Below are positions 1-7,976 of a stretch of 64,000 nt of DNA, piece by piece. This DNA comes from Streptomyces sp. NBC_00289 (GTDB taxonomy: Bacteria; Actinomycetota; Actinomycetes; Streptomycetales; Streptomycetaceae): the NCBI RefSeq assembly GCF_041435115.1, contig NZ_CP108046.1, forward strand, positions 2,294,001-2,358,000, written 5' to 3'. Both the position numbers and the translations under genes were made by a program. Numbering within the stretch: position 1 is the stretch's first letter; every line of letters begins with the position of its first letter. A model generated the notes under the pieces. The model ran no database searches and was not told the DNA's origin. It saw only the letters and a list, made by a program, of their open reading frames with translations.

Positions 1-880
1 GTGGGTCGGTCTGTTCGGCGACGGGCAGCATGTCGTCGAAGCCGATCACGGCCACGTCCTCGGGCACCCGCCGGCCCCGCTCGCGCAGCACGCGCAGGGC
101 GCCCGCCGCGGTCAGGTCGTTGGCGGCGAACACCGCGTCCAGGTCGGGGCAGCGGTCGAGGAGTTCGCGCATCGCCCGCTCGCCGCCGGCCGGTGTGAAG
201 TCGCCCTGGGCGATGAGCCGCGGGTCGGCGTCGGCCCGGACGTCCCGGAACCCGTCGAGCCGGTCCACCGCGGAGGTCTGGTCGAGCGCCCCGGTGATGT
301 GCGCGATGCGGTTGCGGCCGAGGCCGACGAGATGCCGTACGGCCTCACGGGCACCACCCCGGTTGTCGCTGTCGACGTACAGCACGCCGCTTCGGCCGTC
401 GCTCCAGCCGGGCCGTCCGCCGAACACGGTCGGGATGCCGGCGCGCTGGATCAGTCCGGGCAGCGGATCGTCGAGGTGCAGCGAGAAGACGAGGGCCCCG
501 TCGACATGGCCGCCGGCGAGATAGCGGCCGACGCGGGCGTGGTCGTCCCGCCCTTCCGTCAGCAGCAGCACGAGCTGGTTGTCGTGTGCCGTCAGCTCCT
601 TGCTGATCCCGCGCAACTGGAGGGCGAAGAAGGGGTCGGTGAAGACCCGGGTCTCCGGTTCGGCGACCACCACGGCGATCGCGTCGTGCCGTTTCGTCAC
701 CAGGCTGCGGGCCGCCTGGTTGGGGACGTACCCCAGTTCCTCCACCGCCTGCCGGACCCGTTCGACGAGGGGTTCGCGCACCCCGTCCCCGCCGTTGACC
801 ACACGGGAGACGGTGGCCCGTGAGACACCCGCCCGGGCGGCCACGGCCTCCAGCGTCGGGCGCTGCGCTGTCTCGGTCAC
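1..880 (-). CDS. LacI-family transcriptional regulator (3' end outside window)
   Basis: The reverse strand reads from a GTG at 880 to the window edge without a stop, about 293 residues. The N-terminus (TLEAVAARAGVSRATVSRVV) is the LacI helix-turn-helix, followed by the hinge helix (NQAARSLVTKRH) and a periplasmic-binding-protein-like sugar-sensing domain with the usual YVDSDNRGGAREAVRHL and VIGFDDM segments. Family members are dimeric repressors released or activated by a sugar ligand. A GAGAGCGCTCTC palindrome lies about 57 bp upstream of the start codon, which suggests autoregulation. The ligand cannot be read from the sequence; the neighbouring secreted sugar-oxidising genes are one possible target. 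The C-terminal end, normally around residue 340, is missing only because the window begins here. Confidence 0.93.
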   Translation of the reverse strand, partial: MTETAQRPTLEAVAARAGVSRATVSRVVNGGDGVREPLVERVRQAVEELGYVPNQAARSLVTKRHDAIAVVVAEPETRVFTDPFFALQLRGISKELTAHDNQLVLLLTEGRDDHARVGRYLAGGHVDGALVFSLHLDDPLPGLIQRAGIPTVFGGRPGWSDGRSGVLYVDSDNRGGAREAVRHLVGLGRNRIAHITGALDQTSAVDRLDGFRDVRADADPRLIAQGDFTPAGGERAMRELLDRCPDLDAVFAANDLTAAGALRVLRERGRRVPEDVAVIGFDDMLPVAEQTDP

Positions 881-936
881 TTCGCGGCTCCTCGTCGGCG
901 GTTGCGGATCAGGATAGCCGCGGCCGACCAGGCGGT

Positions 937-948
937 GAGAGCGCTCTC
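937..948. promoter_or_regulatory. LacI-type operator palindrome
   Basis: A perfect 12-bp palindrome, GAGAGCGCTCTC, sits in the gap between the laccase stop and the LacI start. It has the central CG and inverted GAGAGC halves typical of LacI-family operators; the Streptomyces CebR box TGGGAGCGCTCCCA is a close relative. Its position just upstream of the lacI-like gene fits autoregulation. Binding is inferred only. Confidence 0.6.
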
Positions 949-976
949 GATGCGTCGTGCGTCCGGTGGTGTTCCG

Positions 977-1939
977 TCAGTGCCCGTGCCGGAGTCCGTG
1001 CTCGTGCGGCTCGTGGCCCGGAATCGTCCCGTCCGGCTTCTTCACCAGGAACAGGCCCACCATCCCCATGTCGGAGTGGCTCTGCACATGGCAGTGGTAC
1101 ATCCACGCGCCCGCCCCCACACCCTCCCCCGCGAGCACCTGGAAGCCGAAGGAGTCCGCCGGGCCCACGATCTTGTTGTCGACGACCTGACTCGGGTCGT
1201 CGGGGCCGGTGAGCATGCCCGTGCGGTTGTCCGCCCAGCGGTGACCGTGCAGATGGAAGGTGTGGTAGTACTCGCCGTGCGTGATCATGACGAATTCGAC
1301 GCGATCGCCGACCGTGGCCTCGAAGTCGGGGCCCGTGTGCGCCGGTCTGTTGTTGATCGTCATGTCGTTGAAGACGATCGTGTACGTCCGGTCCGGCAGC
1401 ACGTCTCCCTTGCGGCGCACGATCACCGGCCCGTACAGGCCCTTGCGGATGCCGCCGGTGCCGTGTTCGGTGCCGACGACGTGATCGTGGTAGTGCCAGT
1501 AACCCGCGCTGCCCGCCCGCCAGGTGCCGTCCGTGCGGCGGCCGGGGGCATGCGTGCGCCAGGTGTAGGTGCGGGTGCCGCCCGGCTCGACGTCACTCCT
1601 GTTCAGCTTCGTGCCGTCACTGGTGATCTCGTAGTCCAGGCCGTGCACGTGCAGGCTCGCGGCGACGTCGAGGGTGTTCTCGAACTCGATGTGCAGGGTG
1701 TCGCCCTCGTCGAGTTCGATCAGCGGACCGGGGATCGTCGCCTTCCCCTTCTCGAAGCCGTAGCCCAACTGCCCGTCCGGGAGCTTCTCGGCATACACCT
1801 TCAGGTGTCTGACCACGCCGCCGGCCGGCGCGGTCCTCACCGGTCCGTCCGCGCTCACGGCCTCGGGCCCCAGAGACAACGATGTCGCGACGGCCGCGCC
1901 GCCCAGCAGGACACGCCGGTTGAAACCACGTCTGTCCAT
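977..1939 (-). CDS. Secreted two-domain small laccase (multicopper oxidase)
   Basis: The 320-residue protein starts at the ATG at 1939, preceded by GGGGAG; an open frame extends upstream to 2029 but lacks this ribosome site. Residues 1-31 form a Tat signal (RRGFNRR then a hydrophobic stretch). Copper ligands are all present: H97 and H99 (HVHG), H149/H151/H153 (WHYHDH), H226, H229, H231 and H233 (HTFHLHGH), and the C-terminal [12 protein letters not shown] with C283 and M293. Length and the two cupredoxin domains match the trimeric two-domain laccases of Streptomyces (SLAC type), which oxidise phenols and reduce O2 to water. It diverges from the secreted sugar-dehydrogenase operon. The His-rich C-terminus ([12 protein letters not shown]) may be an extra metal-binding tail. 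Confidence 0.95.
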   Translation of the reverse strand: MDRRGFNRRVLLGGAAVATSLSLGPEAVSADGPVRTAPAGGVVRHLKVYAEKLPDGQLGYGFEKGKATIPGPLIELDEGDTLHIEFENTLDVAASLHVHGLDYEITSDGTKLNRSDVEPGGTRTYTWRTHAPGRRTDGTWRAGSAGYWHYHDHVVGTEHGTGGIRKGLYGPVIVRRKGDVLPDRTYTIVFNDMTINNRPAHTGPDFEATVGDRVEFVMITHGEYYHTFHLHGHRWADNRTGMLTGPDDPSQVVDNKIVGPADSFGFQVLAGEGVGAGAWMYHCHVQSHSDMGMVGLFLVKKPDGTIPGHEPHEHGLRHGH

Positions 1940-2064
1940 GCGAACTCCCCACCCTGGTACGGAATTTGCGGAGACGAACCTGTGATGAACCTGTGGGACG
2001 GTACCGGCCCCGGCGCCGTTTATCCACACTCAGGACAAAGTTCGTGCCATTGCGGTCATAGCTA

Positions 2065-2093
2065 TTGGCGGGGCACGCAAAGGGGTCTAGCTT
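2065..2093 (+). promoter_or_regulatory. Candidate promoter for the ThuA/sugar dehydrogenase operon
   Basis: TTGGCG at 2065-2070 and TAGCTT at 2088-2093 are separated by 17 bp, a plausible vegetative-type -35/-10 pair about 35 bp before the start codon at 2128. It is a weak match and was picked by eye. Confidence 0.3.
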
Positions 2094-2127
2094 CCTTCGC
2101 GTTGTTGCTGTGACCGAGGAGGTGCCC

Positions 2128-4614
2128 ATGCACTTACGAGGGTTGAGCACGGGAAGTGCCAGAAGACGGACCTGGGCGGCCACCGTGACCGCCGGGATCG
2201 TCGCCGCCGGACTGCTGTCGGGACCTGCCGCGAGCGCGCGGCCGGCGCCGGACCCGTCCCTGACAACGATGTCCATCATCTCGCCACCGGGCGGCGCGAA
2301 CGTACGGGTGCTGATCTTCCACGGATCGGCGGCGGCCGGTGACGAGTCGCCGGTCGTCGACGCCGGGATCGAGGCGATCGAGCGGATCGGGCTCTCCGGA
2401 CCCGAGAACCAGCGCTTCGCGGTGGAGGCCACGGACGACGCCTCGGTCTTCACCGACGAGACCGAGCTGGGCCGTTACCACGCGATCGTGTTCCTGACCG
2501 GCGGCGGCGACGTCCTCGATGCCGAGCAGGAGGCGGGCCTCGAGGCCTACATGGAGGCCGGTGGCGGTTTCCTCGGCGTCCATGACGCCGCCCGGGCGGA
2601 ACCGTACTCGGACTGGTTCACCGGTCTGGTCGGCGCCCGCCCGGCCGCCGGCGGACCGACGGACGTGCAACGGGCCACCGTGGAAGTTGGTGACCGGCAG
2701 CATCCGGCCACCAAGGACCTGCCGTTGCAGTGGAAGCGCCCCGACCAGTGGCTCAACTGGGTGAAGAACCCGTCGGGCGACGTGCACACCGTGGCGCGGG
2801 TGCGCGAGTCGACGTACCGGCCGGGCACGAGTGCGAACGGCGCGGACCACCCGGTCAGTTGGTGCCGTGACTACGACGGCGGACGCTCCTTCTACACCGG
2901 CATGGGTGGCACGGTGTCCTCGTACGACGAGACGGACTTCCGCGCGCACCTGCGCGGAGCCCTGCTGTGGACCACCCGCCTCGTGCGGGCCGACTGCAAG
3001 GCGACGATCACGGGCAACTACAGGGCGGAGCGGCTCACCCAGCCCAACCAGCCGGGCCAGAACGACCAGATCGGCGAGCCGCACGGGCTGGTCACCGCAC
3101 CCGACGGCCGGGTGCTCTACATCGGCCGGGGCGGAGCGGACTCCTCCCGGCCGGTGATCACCGACTGGAACAACCCGGACGTCGGCAAGGGCAAGGGCCA
3201 GATCCACGTCTACGACCCGAAGACCAAGAAGGTCACACTGGCCGGCGAGTTGACAGTCTTCGGCAACAAGGGCGGCGGCGACGAGCTGGTCAAGGTCGAG
3301 GAGGGTCTGCTCGGCATCGAACTCGACCCGCGCTTCGAGCAGAACGGCTGGGTGTACCTGCACTACACCCCGCACGCGCGCCTCGACCGCGACACGCAGA
3401 CCGCCGAACGGCGTGTCTCACGCTTCACCCTCGACCCGGCCACCGACAGGCTCGACCTGAGCAGCGAGAAGGTGCTGCTCAAGTGGCCGGTACAGGTGCA
3501 CAGTTGCTGCCACGCGGGCGGCGGGATGGCCTGGGACTCGAAGGGCAACCTGTACATCGCCACCGGTGACAACAACTCCAGTGGCTTCAGCGGCGGTTAC
3601 TCCGGCAACAACCCGCAGCCCGCCTACAAGGGTGTCTCCTTCGCCGACGCCCGCCGCACCGCCGGCAACACCAACAACCTCAACGGCAAGATCCTGCGCA
3701 TCCACCCCGAACCGGACGGGACGTACACGCTGCCCGACGGCAACCTCTTCACCGGCCGGGAGACCGACGAGGGCGGTGGCAAGACGCGCGGCGAGATCTA
3801 TGTGATGGGCGTGCGCAACCCGGCACGCATCTCCGTCGACCGGCGGACGGACGTCCTGTACGCGGGCTGGGTCGGCCCGGACGCGGGCAAGCCGTCGACG
3901 ACCTGGGGCCCCGCCAAGTACGACACCTTCGCCGCGATCACCAAGGCGGGCAACCGGGGCTGGCCGTACTGCATGGGCAACAAGCAGCCCTACCGGGACC
4001 GCAACCTGCCGGATCCCTCCAAGCCGCTGGGCTGGTACGACTGCGACCACCCGAGGAACGAGTCGCCGAACAACGACGGCCTCGTCAACCTGCCCCCGGT
4101 CACCGGCAACAACATCTGGTACTCGCCCCAGGGCGGCGCCCCCGACTACCCGCGCGACGCGAACGGCGTCCCGTCGTACAAGCAGCAGGAGGCCACCTAT
4201 CTGCTGCCGTGGCTCAAGGGCGGCGGGCAGGCCGCGATGAACGGGCCGGTCTACCGGTACGACGCGGCGAGCACGAGTGCGGCCAAGTGGCCCTCCTACT
4301 GGGACGGCAAGTGGTTCGTCGGCGACTTCTACGACGCCGACCAGCCGCGCAACGCCGTCCTCATGGATCCGAAGACGCAGGGCGAGGGCGGTCTGCCCGT
4401 CCACGCGGAGTCCCTGAAGAAGATCGTGCCGATCGGCAACGACGGCATCAAGAACCTCATGGACTGGAAGTTCGGTCCGGACGGTGCGCTGTACGTCCTC
4501 GACTACGGCCGCGGCTTCTTCACCTCGGACTCCAAGTCAGCTCTGTGGAAGGTCACTTACACGGGCGGCGGGCCCACTCCTGCCGCCGGTCTGCTGGCGG
4601 GGGGAGCTCGGTGA
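2128..4614 (+). CDS. Secreted ThuA-like domain plus PQQ-dependent sugar dehydrogenase
   Basis: The 828-residue protein starts at the ATG at 2128, seven bases after GAGGAGG. Residues 1-37 are an Arg-containing signal peptide ending near ASA. Residues about 58-285 are a ThuA-like (trehalose-utilisation, glutamine-amidotransferase fold) domain with GGFLGVHDAA and the HPVSWCRDYDGGRSFYTGMG block. Residues about 310-815 form a glucose/sorbosone dehydrogenase beta-propeller (GEPHGLVTAPDGRVLY, HSCCHAGGGMAWDSKGNLYI, NLMDWKFGPDGALYVLDYG). Such domains oxidise sugars with PQQ outside the membrane; ThuA relatives act on 3-keto sugars. Codon 3 is TTA, the rare codon read by the bldA tRNA. The stop overlaps the start of the next gene (GTGA), so the two are translationally coupled. 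Confidence 0.92.
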   Translation: MHLRGLSTGSARRRTWAATVTAGIVAAGLLSGPAASARPAPDPSLTTMSIISPPGGANVRVLIFHGSAAAGDESPVVDAGIEAIERIGLSGPENQRFAVEATDDASVFTDETELGRYHAIVFLTGGGDVLDAEQEAGLEAYMEAGGGFLGVHDAARAEPYSDWFTGLVGARPAAGGPTDVQRATVEVGDRQHPATKDLPLQWKRPDQWLNWVKNPSGDVHTVARVRESTYRPGTSANGADHPVSWCRDYDGGRSFYTGMGGTVSSYDETDFRAHLRGALLWTTRLVRADCKATITGNYRAERLTQPNQPGQNDQIGEPHGLVTAPDGRVLYIGRGGADSSRPVITDWNNPDVGKGKGQIHVYDPKTKKVTLAGELTVFGNKGGGDELVKVEEGLLGIELDPRFEQNGWVYLHYTPHARLDRDTQTAERRVSRFTLDPATDRLDLSSEKVLLKWPVQVHSCCHAGGGMAWDSKGNLYIATGDNNSSGFSGGYSGNNPQPAYKGVSFADARRTAGNTNNLNGKILRIHPEPDGTYTLPDGNLFTGRETDEGGGKTRGEIYVMGVRNPARISVDRRTDVLYAGWVGPDAGKPSTTWGPAKYDTFAAITKAGNRGWPYCMGNKQPYRDRNLPDPSKPLGWYDCDHPRNESPNNDGLVNLPPVTGNNIWYSPQGGAPDYPRDANGVPSYKQQEATYLLPWLKGGGQAAMNGPVYRYDAASTSAAKWPSYWDGKWFVGDFYDADQPRNAVLMDPKTQGEGGLPVHAESLKKIVPIGNDGIKNLMDWKFGPDGALYVLDYGRGFFTSDSKSALWKVTYTGGGPTPAAGLLAGGAR

Positions 4615-6809
4615 CACGGCAGCGAAGAATCCTGACGGCCCTGCTGGCCGCCGTACTGATGATGCTCGGGCTGCAGTCGACGGCCGGAGCGCAGCCCGAA
4701 CGGTCGGCGGCCGCCGCCGCCCAGGTGCTCACCTGGACCGCCGGCGACGACATCACCGCGTACGGGTCGGCGCCGACGACCGCGGTGGCGGGCACGACGA
4801 CGATCGTCTTCGAGAACAGCGCGGCGACCGGCAACACCACCGGCATGCCGCACACGCTGACCTTCGGCACCTCGGACCCGGAGTACAACGACGACGTCCA
4901 GCTCAACATCCTCGCCAACCCCAACGACGACCAGGGCGGCCGCCACACCGCCGAGGTCACCCTCACGCCGGGCCGCTACTTCTACCACTGCACGATCCCC
5001 GGTCACGGGCAGATGCAGGGCATCCTCGTGGTGACCGAGGGCGGCGGTGAGGACACCACGGCGCCCGAGGTCTCGGCCGAGGTGAGCGGTGCGCGCAACG
5101 CGCAGGGCGAGTACGTCGGTTCGGCGACGGTGACGGTGAGCGCCACCGACACCGGCGGCTCCGGCGTCGACCGCGTCGAGTACGCGCTCGGCGACGCGGG
5201 GGCCTGGCAGCCGTACACCACGCCGGTCGTCGTGGACCAGGTCGGCAGCCACCGGGTCCGCTATCGCGCGCTCGACAAGGCCGGAAACGTGTCCGCCGAG
5301 AAGAGCGCCGCGTTCACGGTCGTCGCACCGCCGTCGGACGACACCGCGCCGCCGGAGACCTCGGCGACGGTGAGCGGGGAGCGGAACGCCGACGGCACGT
5401 ACATCGACATGGCCACGGTGACCGTCTCGGCCTCGGACACCGGCTCCGGGGTCAACACGATCGAGTACGCGGTGGACTCCGGTGCCTGGCAGCCGTACAC
5501 CGCGCCCGTGATGGTGCACCAGGTGGGCACGCACGCCGTGCGCTACCGGGCCACCGACAGGGCGGGCAACGTGTCCGCGGACAAACGCGTGGAGTTCACG
5601 GTGGCCGCCGCGCCCCCGCGGGACACGACGGCGCCGGTGACCGGTGTGGGCGTCGACGGCACGCGGAACTCCGCCGGTGCGTACGTCGGCAACGCCAGGG
5701 TGACCGTGAGTGCGACGGACGAGGGCGGTTCGGGTGTCGACCGGATCGAGTACTCACTCGACGGCGGACCGTATATCGCATACACCGCATCCGTGGTGGT
5801 CGATCGCGCCGGCACCCACTCCGTCGCCTACCGGGCGAGCGACAAGGCGGGCAACACCTCCGCGGCCCGCACCGTGAGCTTCACGGTGGTGGCCGGCGGC
5901 GGGGTCCCCGCCCCCAACTGCCCGGAGTACGACGAGCGGCGGACCGTCGTCGTCGGCACGGTCGACTCGGGCGTCCCCAACCGGGTGACCGACAACCGGT
6001 GCCGGATCAACGAGCTGATCGAGGACGAGAAGGAGTGGACCTCCCAGGCCCTGTTCCTCAAGCACGTGCGGACGGTCCTGGACGGGCTGTTCAGGGAAGG
6101 AGTCGTCGACCAGCGCGAGAACGACGCGATCCGGCAGGCCGCCCGCCGGTCGGGCATCGGCACACCGGGCCAGACGGAGGGCTACCGCACGATCCTCGAC
6201 GGCAGCGCGGACTCCTTCGCCAGGTGGGAGCAGGTGGGCGGCGGTTCGTTCGGGCTGAACCCCGACGGGTCGATCACCTCCGGCACCTCGAAGGACGGCC
6301 TGGGCATGCTGTGGTTCCCGCAGCGCAAGTACGGCGACTTCTCGCTCAGGCTGCAGTGGCGCGACGACGCCCCGGGCACCGGCAACGCCAACTCCGGTGT
6401 GTTCGTGCGGTTCCCCTGGGTCCACGACCACCCCGAGGAACCGCAGCCGGAGTGGGCCGCCATCAAGTACGGGCACGAGGTGCAGGTGCTCGACCGCCCC
6501 GACGGCGACATGTACAAGACGGGTTCGGTCTACGGCTTCGACCGGGTGGGACTCGCCGGTGCCGGCGTCACCCAGAAGGGCACCTGGAACGACTACGAGA
6601 TCCGTGTGGTCGACCAGCACTACTCGGTCTACCGCAACGGCCTGCTGATCAACGAGTTCGACAACACCGGCGGCCAGGACTTCACCCCGCCCCGCTCGGA
6701 CGACCCGGGCACGGACGGGCGACGGTTCGCCTCGGGCTACCTCGGACTCCAGGTGCACAGCACGACGGACGTCGTCTCGTACCGTGACATCCGGATCAAG
6801 GAGTTGTAG
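4611..6809 (+). CDS. Secreted cupredoxin, OmpL47-like repeats and DUF1080 fusion
   Basis: The 732-residue protein starts at a GTG overlapping the previous stop by four bases. A signal peptide (1-27) precedes a plastocyanin-like domain with a full type 1 copper site: H81 (GMPHTL), C127 (FYHCTIPGHGQM), H132 and M135. Residues about 145-425 contain three tandem 90-residue Ig-like OmpL47-type repeats, each with a VTVSATD..GSGV segment, a YALGD-like segment and a DKAGNVS segment. A short two-Cys helical linker leads to a DUF1080 concanavalin-like domain (about 520-732; LDGS.DSFARW, ANSGVFVRFP, NDYEIRVV). Some DUF1080 proteins are 3-keto-disaccharide hydrolases. The copper domain may accept electrons from the upstream dehydrogenase; that is inference. 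The last 14 bases overlap the convergent ligD gene. Confidence 0.9.
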   Translation: MTRQRRILTALLAAVLMMLGLQSTAGAQPERSAAAAAQVLTWTAGDDITAYGSAPTTAVAGTTTIVFENSAATGNTTGMPHTLTFGTSDPEYNDDVQLNILANPNDDQGGRHTAEVTLTPGRYFYHCTIPGHGQMQGILVVTEGGGEDTTAPEVSAEVSGARNAQGEYVGSATVTVSATDTGGSGVDRVEYALGDAGAWQPYTTPVVVDQVGSHRVRYRALDKAGNVSAEKSAAFTVVAPPSDDTAPPETSATVSGERNADGTYIDMATVTVSASDTGSGVNTIEYAVDSGAWQPYTAPVMVHQVGTHAVRYRATDRAGNVSADKRVEFTVAAAPPRDTTAPVTGVGVDGTRNSAGAYVGNARVTVSATDEGGSGVDRIEYSLDGGPYIAYTASVVVDRAGTHSVAYRASDKAGNTSAARTVSFTVVAGGGVPAPNCPEYDERRTVVVGTVDSGVPNRVTDNRCRINELIEDEKEWTSQALFLKHVRTVLDGLFREGVVDQRENDAIRQAARRSGIGTPGQTEGYRTILDGSADSFARWEQVGGGSFGLNPDGSITSGTSKDGLGMLWFPQRKYGDFSLRLQWRDDAPGTGNANSGVFVRFPWVHDHPEEPQPEWAAIKYGHEVQVLDRPDGDMYKTGSVYGFDRVGLAGAGVTQKGTWNDYEIRVVDQHYSVYRNGLLINEFDNTGGQDFTPPRSDDPGTDGRRFASGYLGLQVHSTTDVVSYRDIRIKEL
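5050..5890 (+). repeat. Three in-gene repeats coding OmpL47-type modules
   Basis: Three tandem units of about 270-280 bp code for similar Ig-like modules within the cupredoxin fusion. Each starts near a DTTAP or DDTAPP segment and ends with FTVVA or FTVAA. They act as spacers between the copper and DUF1080 domains and could recombine with one another. Confidence 0.75.
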
Positions 6810-7893
6810 GTGACGAAGGAGGTGCCTCCGGCGGGGGCGCCTCCTTCCCGGCCCGGCCCGGCTCCTTCTTCGCCACCGGGCCCGGCGCCTTCTTCGCCCG
6901 GCTGGGCTGGACCCTGCTCGGCTCCCCCGGCATCTTCGGGTACTCCGGCGGATAGGGCAGGTCGCCGAGCCCGTGGTCGTGCTCGTCGCGGCGCGCGAGG
7001 TCGAGCAGGGGTTCGAGGGAGAACGCGTGCTCGTCCATGTCGGCGTGCACGTCGCCGAGTTCGGCGAACCGCGGGGGCATGGTGGCGAGGTCGAAGTCCC
7101 TCGGGTGGGCCTCGCCGACCTCCTCCCAGCGCAGCGGTGCCGAGACCGGGGCGTGCGGACGGGGACGTACGGAGTAGGCGGAGGCGATGGTGCGGTCGCG
7201 CGCGGTCTGGTTGTAGTCCACGAAGATGCGCTCGCCCCGCTCCTCCTTCCACCACTTGATGGTCACCCGGTCGGGCATCCGGCGTTCCATCTCGCGGCCG
7301 ACCGCGATCGCCGCCCGCCGGACCTGGGTGAAGGTCCAGCGCGGCTCGATGGGCACGAAGACGTGCAGGCCGCGGCCGCCCGAGGTCTTGGGCCAGCCGC
7401 GCAGTCCGCCGAACTCGTCGAGGACGGCGCGCAGTTCGTGGGCGGCGCGGGCCGCGTCGTCGTAGTCGGTGCCGGGCTGCGGGTCGAGGTCGATGCGGAG
7501 TTCGTCCGGGCGGTCGACGTCGTCGCGGCGCACCGGCCACGGGTGGAAGGTGAGGGTGCCGTACTGGGCGGCCCACAGCACGGCGGCCTCCTCGGTGGGG
7601 CACATCTCGTCCGCGCTGCGGCCGCTGGGGAAGGTGATGTGGGCGGTCGGGATCCAGTCGGGCATGTTCTTCGGCGCCCGCTTCTGGAAGAAGGACTCGC
7701 CGCTGACGCCGTCCGGGTAGCGCTCCAGGGTGGTGGGGCGGTTGCGCAGGGCGCGCAGGATGCCGGGGGCGACGGCCTGGTAGTAGCGGGCCAGGTCCAG
7801 CTTGGTGAAGCCCCGCTCCGGGAAGAAGACCTTGTCCGGGCTGGACAGCCGTACGCTGCGGCCGCCCGCCTCCAGTTCCACCGCTTCGCCCAT
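6796..7893 (-). CDS. ligD: NHEJ DNA polymerase/primase, LigD polymerase domain
   Basis: The 365-residue protein starts at the ATG at 7893 (MGEAVELEAGGRSVRL). It is the archaeo-eukaryotic primase fold of LigD alone: the catalytic DxD lies in RIDLDPQPG (D135, D137), followed by KTSGGRGLHVFVPI and a later acidic residue in FVDYNQTARDRT. There is no ligase or phosphoesterase domain, which in Streptomyces are commonly separate genes. Family members fill gaps and add nucleotides during Ku-dependent end joining. The last 60 residues are rich in Lys, Pro and Ala. It is transcribed divergently from the ATP-dependent ligase with 83 bp between them, and its 3' end overlaps the convergent cupredoxin-DUF1080 gene. 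No ku gene is in the window. Confidence 0.93.
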   Translation of the reverse strand: MGEAVELEAGGRSVRLSSPDKVFFPERGFTKLDLARYYQAVAPGILRALRNRPTTLERYPDGVSGESFFQKRAPKNMPDWIPTAHITFPSGRSADEMCPTEEAAVLWAAQYGTLTFHPWPVRRDDVDRPDELRIDLDPQPGTDYDDAARAAHELRAVLDEFGGLRGWPKTSGGRGLHVFVPIEPRWTFTQVRRAAIAVGREMERRMPDRVTIKWWKEERGERIFVDYNQTARDRTIASAYSVRPRPHAPVSAPLRWEEVGEAHPRDFDLATMPPRFAELGDVHADMDEHAFSLEPLLDLARRDEHDHGLGDLPYPPEYPKMPGEPSRVQPSRAKKAPGPVAKKEPGRAGKEAPPPEAPPSSPTTP

Positions 7894-7976
7894 GCGAGCC
7901 ACGGTAGGCGCACCTCGCATCCCTCGCATCCCTCGTACACCGGGCGACAGCGGACGGATGGGCGCAGAATCGGAGC

